Assembly: GCF_014651715.1 (NCBI RefSeq)
Contig: NZ_BMXK01000010.1
Location: forward strand, 62,001-126,000
DNA: 64,000 bases
Direction of reading: 5' to 3'
Source of the DNA: Zhihengliuella salsuginis
GTDB lineage: Bacteria > Actinomycetota > Actinomycetes > Actinomycetales > Micrococcaceae
Shown here piece by piece: positions 59,733 through 64,000 of the stretch. The translations under genes and the position numbers were made by a program. Numbering within the stretch: position 1 is the stretch's first letter; every line of letters starts with the position of its first letter. The notes beneath the pieces are model-generated. The model saw nothing but the letters and a program-made list of their open reading frames with translations, made no database searches and was not told the origin of the DNA.

Positions 59733-60836
59733 CTACCCCTCCGCGCGGTCGGCGATGGCACGGCGGGCGAGGGCGTCGGCCTCGGCGGCGGCGTTCTCCC
59801 CGCCCGCCTCCGAGCGTGCAGCCGCGAGCCCGGCCGCGTAGCCGGCGATGTAGGTCGTCAGGGGCGCCGCCGGACGCACGATGGCGTGGGCGGCCTCGCC
59901 GGCGAGGGAGAGGATGCGCTCGATGTCGACGGGCGCGTCCTCGAGCCCGTAGGCCGACGTCAATTCGCGGGCCCACGCGTCGAGCTCGGGGTGCTCGCCC
60001 CGGCCGGTGCCCGGTGTTTTCTCGGCTTCCATGTCGTCCTCCTGCGGTGCCTTCTTCTCGGGCGCGGCTGGCGCCGTGATCCCGGCGCGTGCGGCGTCGT
60101 CCCACGTGTCGACGTCGGCGAAGAGCTCGGCGGGGTCCGCCCCGGCGGGCTCCGCCGTTGTCAGGTGGGCCACACCGACTTTACCAAGCAGTGCCCTCAT
60201 CGACGCATTCGCGAGCGTCCCCTCGCGACGCAGTTCGCCGACGGCGCGGCGCAGGGCGGCGCGGTCCCAGAGCGACGCGAGCGGCTGGTCCCACCCGTCG
60301 ACGTCGCGCGGCACCCATGCCTCCCGGCCCGGTTCTGCGTCGGCACCCGCCGCGGAGCCCTCCTCCGCGCGGCGGAGGACCGCGAGGATCCGCTCCGGCC
60401 GGGCGTAGTCGACCGCCAGGACGACGCAGAGCCCGGCGTCTTCCGGTGCCCATTCCCCCGCGCCGTCCAGGGCGTCGATCCCGGCGCCGACGGCCGCGGC
60501 GGGACCCGCGAACGCGGGTGTCTCGCGGGTGAGGAGGATCCTGACTCCGTGGACCGCGGCGAGCCGGTCCACCCGGTCGCGCAGGCCGGAAGGCCCGACG
60601 ACGGCGATCACGTCGACTGCCCGGCCGGCCGCCGGCGCACCGCTCGTGGCGGCGGGCGGGGACGCACCGCTCGTGGCGGCGGGCGGGGACGCGAGGGCGG
60701 CGACGGCGCGGTCGAGGAGGCTGGCGCCGTCGTACGTCAGGGCCGCCTTGTCGGCGCCGCCGAGCCGCGAGCCGCGACCGCCGGCGAGGACGATCGCGGC
60801 CCTCAGGCCGCCTCGGTGCTCAGGAATTCGTTCCAT
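59733..60836 (-). CDS. MobA-like molybdenum cofactor guanylyltransferase fused to a DUF6457 domain
   Basis: A 367-residue fusion. The N-terminal part has IVLAGGRGSRLGGADKAAL (residues 15-33), the nucleotidyltransferase signature of MobA, which attaches GMP to the cofactor. DPIVVVGPS-like VIAVVGPS, ETPAFAGPAAAVGAGIDAL and VVLAVDYARPE follow. The C-terminal 90 residues (ELDAWARELTSAYGLEDAPVDIERILSLAGEAAHAIVRPAAPLTTYIAGYAAGLAA) fit DUF6457, often found fused or next to MobA in actinobacteria. Residues about 50-68 hold a perfect 9-residue duplication from a 27-bp tandem repeat. The ATG at 60836 overlaps the HNH gene by 34 bases. Confidence 0.82.
   Translation of the reverse strand: MERIPEHRGGLRAAIVLAGGRGSRLGGADKAALTYDGASLLDRAVAALASPPAATSGASPPAATSGAPAAGRAVDVIAVVGPSGLRDRVDRLAAVHGVRILLTRETPAFAGPAAAVGAGIDALDGAGEWAPEDAGLCVVLAVDYARPERILAVLRRAEEGSAAGADAEPGREAWVPRDVDGWDQPLASLWDRAALRRAVGELRREGTLANASMRALLGKVGVAHLTTAEPAGADPAELFADVDTWDDAARAGITAPAAPEKKAPQEDDMEAEKTPGTGRGEHPELDAWARELTSAYGLEDAPVDIERILSLAGEAAHAIVRPAAPLTTYIAGYAAGLAAARSEAGGENAAAEADALARRAIADRAEG
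60637..60690. repeat. 27-bp perfect tandem duplication inside mobA
   Basis: Two identical 27-base units (60637-60663 and 60664-60690), beginning GCACCGCTCG, encode the in-frame repeat PPAATSGAS/PPAATSGAP-like segment in a loop of the MobA domain. Being a multiple of three it keeps the reading frame. It looks recent, since it is perfect at DNA level. Confidence 0.85.
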
Positions 60837-61300
60837 GCTTCTGCCGGGCGCTCCAGTTCCGAGATGTAGCAGGCCGGCCCGTGCGGGGCGACGGGCTGGA
60901 ATTTCAGCTTCCACCCTAGCTGCCGGAGGGTCCGGTTGCCCTTCTTCCCATTGCATGTCAGGCAGCACGCGACGAGGTTCTCCCAGGAGTCCGCGCCCCC
61001 GAGCGACCGGGGGTGGATGTGGTCGACGGTCGACGCGTGGCGCCCGCAGTAGGCGCAGGTGTGGCCGTCGCGCCGCAGGACGCCCCGACGGGTGACATGG
61101 GCCGGGCTGCGGTAGGGGACTCGCACGTAGCGGTTGAGGAGGATGACGGAGGGCCGGGAGACGACGTCGCTGGGTCCGACGACGGGGTCGGGGTCCTCGG
61201 CGAGGATGCTGGCCTTCCCCGTCAGGACGAGGAGCAGCGCGCGGCGGAATGTCACCACCGCTAGGGGCTCGTATCCAGCATTCAGTACTAGGGTTCGCAT
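60803..61300 (-). CDS. HNH endonuclease family protein
   Basis: A 165-residue protein widespread in actinobacteria. MRTLVLNAGYEPLAVVTFRRALLLVLTGKASIL is the family start. The HNH core is C82-x2-C85 (HTCAYCGRHA), D93-H94-I-H96, N108 (WENLVACC) and CLTCNGKKGNRT, all intact. Biological role is unsettled; it may cut DNA in repair or other contexts. A GAGGAA site precedes the ATG. It overlaps the start of the mobA-DUF6457 gene, so it may be the first gene of the leftward molybdenum block. Confidence 0.87.
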   Translation of the reverse strand: MRTLVLNAGYEPLAVVTFRRALLLVLTGKASILAEDPDPVVGPSDVVSRPSVILLNRYVRVPYRSPAHVTRRGVLRRDGHTCAYCGRHASTVDHIHPRSLGGADSWENLVACCLTCNGKKGNRTLRQLGWKLKFQPVAPHGPACYISELERPAEAWNEFLSTEAA

Positions 61301-61545
61301 ACGCGTTCCTCACGGTCCTGCTCGCCGCGGGCGTCGATGGTGCTTCCCCCACGGCGTACGACGTGGCTCTTCCGTCATCCAGCCTAACGGTGCCGCCGCG
61401 CCGGTGATGTGTCCTGCACCACGCGCCGGGGCGTGTCGTACGCGAATTCGGCGGGCCGTCACCCCCGGTGCGCCTCGCCGTCATCTGGCGGTTCGCCGCC
61501 GTTCAGCCACGACTTCCCCGGGTCCCGACCCCTCGTTAAACGCCG

Positions 61546-61578
61546 CTGGCCCGTCCGCGGGTTGCGCGGACGGGCCAG
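61546..61578. terminator. Strong hairpin in the gap left of the NlpC/P60 gene
   Basis: CTGGCCCGTCCGCG (61546-61559) pairs perfectly with CGCGGACGGGCCAG (61565-61578), 14 bp with a GGTTG loop. It lies 58 bases after the NlpC/P60 stop on the minus strand and likely ends that transcript. Smaller hairpins (GCGGCAG/CTGCCGC and ACCGGCG/CGCCGGT) lie between. The rest of 61301-61545 shows nothing. Confidence 0.78.
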
Positions 61579-61635
61579 TGGAGAGAGGTTGCGGCAGATG
61601 ACTGCCGCGTACCGGCGCGGGGCCGGTCGCCGGTG

Positions 61636-62475
61636 TTAGCCGGCCAGCGTGTAGTAGCCGTAGAGCGGGCCGTAGACGCTGTCGGCCGGGCGGATGACGG
61701 TGCCGACCGAGGGGTTCTGGGCGCCGATGATCTGGCCGTTGCCGATGTAGATGCCGACGTGGCCTCCGCCGTTCTGGAAGACGAGGTCGCCCAGCTTCGG
61801 CGAGGACGTGCGGACGAACTGGCTGGAGGCCAGGATGTTGGAGGTGCCGCGGGCGACGGAGATGCCGTGCTGCGCGTAGATCCACTGGACGAAGCCGGAG
61901 CAGTCCCAGCCGGACGGCGAGCTTCCGCCCCAGACGTAGGGGGTGCCCTGGTACTGGGCGGCCATGGCTGCGATCGCGGCACCGGTGCCGCTGGCGGCGG
62001 CCTCGACGACCGGCTCGGGCTCCGGTGCGGCCTCGGCGGCCGGCGCTGCGGCGGCGCTCGCGCCCTCGTTCACGTTCTCGCGGGTCGTGGCGGCGTACTG
62101 CGCCTCGTCCTCGACTTCCTCGACCTCTTCGGCGACGGCCACGACGACCGGCTCGGGCTCGGGGGCCGGGGCCGCCTCGATGACAACGCGCTCGACCTCG
62201 AAGTCTTCGACGGCCTTCGCGGAGACGGTCACTGCGGAGACTGCGGTGCGCTCGACCGGGAGGGTCTCGACCGGGGCGCTGGCGGCCTCGCGGGCCACCG
62301 GGTTGGCCTGTGCCGGGACGCCCATGGTGAGGACGAGGCCGGATGCTGCGGCGATGACGGCGGCCTGGCGGCCGACGGAGCCGGCGTTGGACGCTACGGC
62401 TTTGGAAACACCCTCGAGCGGGTTGCTGCGTACTGGAGCCGCGCGGTGGCGACCGAGTGCATGGCGCTTGGACAA
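61636..62475 (-). CDS. NlpC/P60 family cell-wall hydrolase (secreted)
   Basis: A 279-residue secreted peptidoglycan endopeptidase. Residues 1-55 are a long signal peptide: basic start SKRHALGRHRAAPVRSNPL, hydrophobic AAVIAAASGLVLTMGVPAQA and a probable cut after AQA. A linker rich in Ala, Glu and Pro (EAAPAPEPEPVVVAVAEEVEEVEDEAQ) follows. The C-terminal NlpC/P60 domain has YVWGGSSPSGWDCSGFVQWIYAQHG with the catalytic cysteine near 192, and GGHVGIYIGNGQIIGA with the histidine. A TTG start is chosen: AGAGGT lies 6 bases upstream, identical to the spacing at the M23 gene. A c-di-AMP riboswitch precedes it. Confidence 0.9.
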   Translation of the reverse strand: MSKRHALGRHRAAPVRSNPLEGVSKAVASNAGSVGRQAAVIAAASGLVLTMGVPAQANPVAREAASAPVETLPVERTAVSAVTVSAKAVEDFEVERVVIEAAPAPEPEPVVVAVAEEVEEVEDEAQYAATTRENVNEGASAAAAPAAEAAPEPEPVVEAAASGTGAAIAAMAAQYQGTPYVWGGSSPSGWDCSGFVQWIYAQHGISVARGTSNILASSQFVRTSSPKLGDLVFQNGGGHVGIYIGNGQIIGAQNPSVGTVIRPADSVYGPLYGYYTLAG

Positions 62476-62487
62476 AGTTATACCTCT

Positions 62488-62640
62488 CCCTATGTCTACG
62501 AGGTGAGCTGTCGGGTTCGAGTGGGAGTCACCCGGCGGCCGGAACAGGTTCTGTTCCGATCGCTTAACCCCAAGGGCCGTGGCCCTCAAGATCTCTTGGA
62601 TCCTGTGTTTGGTTCCCCCGCCACTGCCAAGCGTGTTTGT
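62488..62640 (-). ncRNA. ydaO-yuaA riboswitch (cyclic di-AMP) before the NlpC/P60 gene
   Basis: Read on the minus strand, the aptamer blocks appear in the known order: GGGGGAACC (62611-62619), CTTGGGGTTAAG (62562-62573), CCGGGTGACTCCCACTCG (62516-62533), and CCGACAGCTCACCTCGTAG (62495-62513). These are hallmarks of the c-di-AMP riboswitch, which in actinobacteria commonly lies upstream of cell-wall hydrolase genes and turns them off when c-di-AMP is high. The ribosome site AGAGGT starts right at its 3' end, which would suit control of translation. A TTGACA at 62717-62722 (minus strand) may be the promoter -35, with a poor -10. Confidence 0.9.
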
Positions 62641-62795
62641 AACGAACGGGCCTCGGTCGGCGGCAGTGTTGAACACTCCGTCCGAGGGTGCTGAGCCCAT
62701 ACGGGGCCCGGCACGATGTCAACGGTATACGAATCCGGACCGAATGTCACGTTAAGGTCACGGAACGATATTTTTCCGGTCTCGCCGGATTGAAA

Positions 62796-63755
62796 CTACA
62801 ACCAACCAGCCGGATCGACGGCGGTGCCGTCGACGAGGACCTCGAAGTGCAGGTGGCAACCGGTAGAGTTGCCGGTCGTCCCGGCCAGGGAGACGACGTC
62901 GCCGCGCTCGACGGTCTGGCCGACTGACACCTTCAACGACGTGTTGTGGTTGTAGGTCGTCTCGAGGCCGTTGCCGTGGTCGACGCGGACGCGGTTGCCG
63001 GAGTGGCCCGCGTAGCCTGCCTGGACGACGGTTCCGGCCGCGGCAGCCTTGACCGGCGTACCGCAGGCGATGCCGTAGTCCTGGCCGATGTGGCTGACCA
63101 TGCCGGCTCCACCCCACGGGTTCGCCCGGTAGCCGAAGCGGGAGGTGATGCGGACCGTGTCGAGCGGCTGCGCGAGCACACCCGCGGTCTCGACCTTCGT
63201 GACGTCGCCGCTGGCGGCCGTCATCACCTGGTCCAGGTGGTCCTCCTCGGTGAAGGAGCTCTTCACGGAGGCGAGTTCGATATCGAAGTCGTCGGACTCG
63301 GCCACGACGACGTCCTCCACGGTCGCCTGGACCTCCGCCTTGGCGCGTGCCTCCTGGCCGGGATCGCCCACCTGCGGCCACGCGGCCGTCAGTGCGAGGC
63401 CGGAAACGGCCGCGGCGGCGGCGATCTTGTGGCTGGCGGCGACGCGCATCCGGCTCGGCGACGGCGCCTGACGACGCTCTTCCAAGTCGACCACGGGGGC
63501 CGCTGCTTCCGGCTCGGCCTCGGCGGCCCTGGCTGCCAGCTCGTCCAGCTGGGAGGCCTCGACTCCGGTGTAGCGCAGGCCGCTCTTGTAGCGGTGCCCG
63601 ACATAGGCGGGATCCGCCGGCGCGACTCGCTCCTGCTCTCCCGTGTCTGCTTGCAGACGGCGGCGTTCGGCGCCGCGCGGACGACGGAGGGGCGCCTCGG
63701 CGCCCGCATCGTCGTCCCGGGCCGCATCGCGGCCGTGGGACATGTTCTCAGTCAA
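62796..63755 (-). CDS. M23-family peptidoglycan endopeptidase (lysostaphin-like)
   Basis: A 319-residue envelope protein. The first 105 residues are hydrophilic and cytoplasmic (MTENMSHGRDAARDDDAGAEAPLRRPRG). One hydrophobic helix, HKIAAAAAVSGLALTAAWPQ (about 108-127), anchors or exports it. A spacer follows, then the M23 domain: RITSRFGYRANPWGGAGMVSHIGQDYGIACGTPVKAAAAGTVVQAGYAGHSGNRVRVDHGNGLETTYNHN, with zinc ligands in HIGQD and HLHFEV. All ligands are intact. It likely cuts peptide cross-links. A TTG start with AGAGGT 6 bases upstream is chosen; the ATG four codons later is the alternative. A riboswitch precedes it. Confidence 0.89.
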   Translation of the reverse strand: MTENMSHGRDAARDDDAGAEAPLRRPRGAERRRLQADTGEQERVAPADPAYVGHRYKSGLRYTGVEASQLDELAARAAEAEPEAAAPVVDLEERRQAPSPSRMRVAASHKIAAAAAVSGLALTAAWPQVGDPGQEARAKAEVQATVEDVVVAESDDFDIELASVKSSFTEEDHLDQVMTAASGDVTKVETAGVLAQPLDTVRITSRFGYRANPWGGAGMVSHIGQDYGIACGTPVKAAAAGTVVQAGYAGHSGNRVRVDHGNGLETTYNHNTSLKVSVGQTVERGDVVSLAGTTGNSTGCHLHFEVLVDGTAVDPAGWL

Positions 63756-63767
63756 TCGATTACCTCT

Positions 63768-63925
63768 CGGATGCCTGCGAAGTTAGCTGTCGGATTCGGG
63801 TGTGAGATGCACCCGGCCGCCACTCCCCCAACTTGGAGATTGACTGACTTCACCCCTGGGTCGCGCGGCACAGGTCCGACCCGTGCGCTTCGCTCCCGCG
63901 ATAGATGGTTCCCCCGCCTCTGCCG
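63768..63925 (-). ncRNA. ydaO-yuaA riboswitch (cyclic di-AMP) before the M23 gene
   Basis: On the minus strand: GGGGGAACC (63907-63915), CAGGGGTGAAGTC (63846-63858), CCGGGTGCATCTCACACCCG (63796-63815) and CCGACAGCTAACTTCGCAGG (63774-63793). These match the c-di-AMP aptamer blocks. The ribosome site AGAGGT (63762-63767) follows at once. The aptamer is a separate copy from the one before the NlpC/P60 gene, differing in loops and peripheral stems. No convincing promoter is seen in the remaining 63926-64000. Confidence 0.9.
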
Positions 63926-64000
63926 GAAAGTGTTCGGTTCACGGATCCCGACGGCAGAGCTCGGCGAACTCGGAATCCGATGGCTAGGACTAGTCCCAGC

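Noticed and set aside
62755-62800. TCCGG-n5-CCGGA with a nearby T run as terminator of the M23 gene
   Set aside because: The T run precedes the hairpin on the plus strand, so on the transcribed minus strand it would be an A run after a 5-bp stem. That does not fit an intrinsic terminator.
1-64000. CRISPR array, prophage, insertion sequence or defence island
   Set aside because: No regularly spaced repeats, cas genes, transposase, phage structural genes or known defence cassettes were found. The nuclease-helicase fusion alone is not enough.

Overview
The window reads as a chromosome segment of a high-GC Gram-positive bacterium, most likely Micrococcales and probably Micrococcaceae (Arthrobacter and relatives). 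The reasons are strong G/C third-position bias, GTG and TTG starts, TAnnnT-type -10 boxes, a DUF222/HNH protein, an actinobacterial HNH protein, a MobA-DUF6457 fusion, and two cell-wall hydrolase genes that each carry a c-di-AMP riboswitch. Genus is inference. No prophage, insertion sequence, CRISPR array or rRNA operon was seen. Gene packing is tight, with many ATGA overlaps.

Layout. 1-9.5 kb: small membrane protein, a TM0106-type nuclease/exonuclease/helicase fusion with an aldo/keto reductase, a siderophore-interacting flavoprotein behind a possible iron box, a thioesterase, an App1-type phosphatase and an inositol-monophosphatase-family enzyme. 9.5-14.4 kb: a DUF4190-type membrane protein, then a creatine-utilisation unit (MHS-type transporter, creatinase, IclR regulator, cupin) with one good promoter and a palindrome at its predicted start point. 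14.8-15.9 kb: an erythrin-VIT1 (MbfA-like) iron exporter.

15.9-33.7 kb is a large myo-inositol catabolic locus. A GntR regulator and iolB face three Gfo/Idh/MocA dehydrogenases. A long minus-strand operon runs iolC, a Cgl0159-family aldolase-like gene, iolD, iolE, iolG, an iolH-like gene and the malonate-semialdehyde dehydrogenase gene iolA/mmsA, ending in a strong hairpin. A separate dehydrogenase, an IolT-type transporter with a tautomerase, and a LacI regulator complete it. Five short sites resembling TGWCAKGACA lie in the promoter regions and probably form one regulon. Together these genes would import inositol and isomers, oxidise and dehydrate them, phosphorylate and cleave the product, and feed acetyl-CoA and a triose phosphate into central metabolism.

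33.8-45.6 kb: a SWIM-SNF2 helicase, a DUF222/HNH protein, a zinc alcohol dehydrogenase, and a guanidino-compound cluster (TPP-dependent decarboxylase, agmatinase-family ureohydrolase, XRE-cupin regulator, sodium:solute symporter) that fits the arginine transaminase pathway. 45.7-51.3 kb: sucCD, pcrA, a membrane protein and tRNA-Arg(CCT). 51.4-55.2 kb: ROK regulator, NUDIX hydrolase, ABC exporter. 55.2-61.3 kb: a molybdenum-enzyme block (FdhF/YdeP-type oxidoreductase, fdhD, moeA, mobA-DUF6457) and an HNH gene. 61.6-64 kb: NlpC/P60 and M23 hydrolases, each behind its own ydaO-yuaA (c-di-AMP) riboswitch and each apparently starting with TTG.

All family names rest on reading the sequence; no database search was run.
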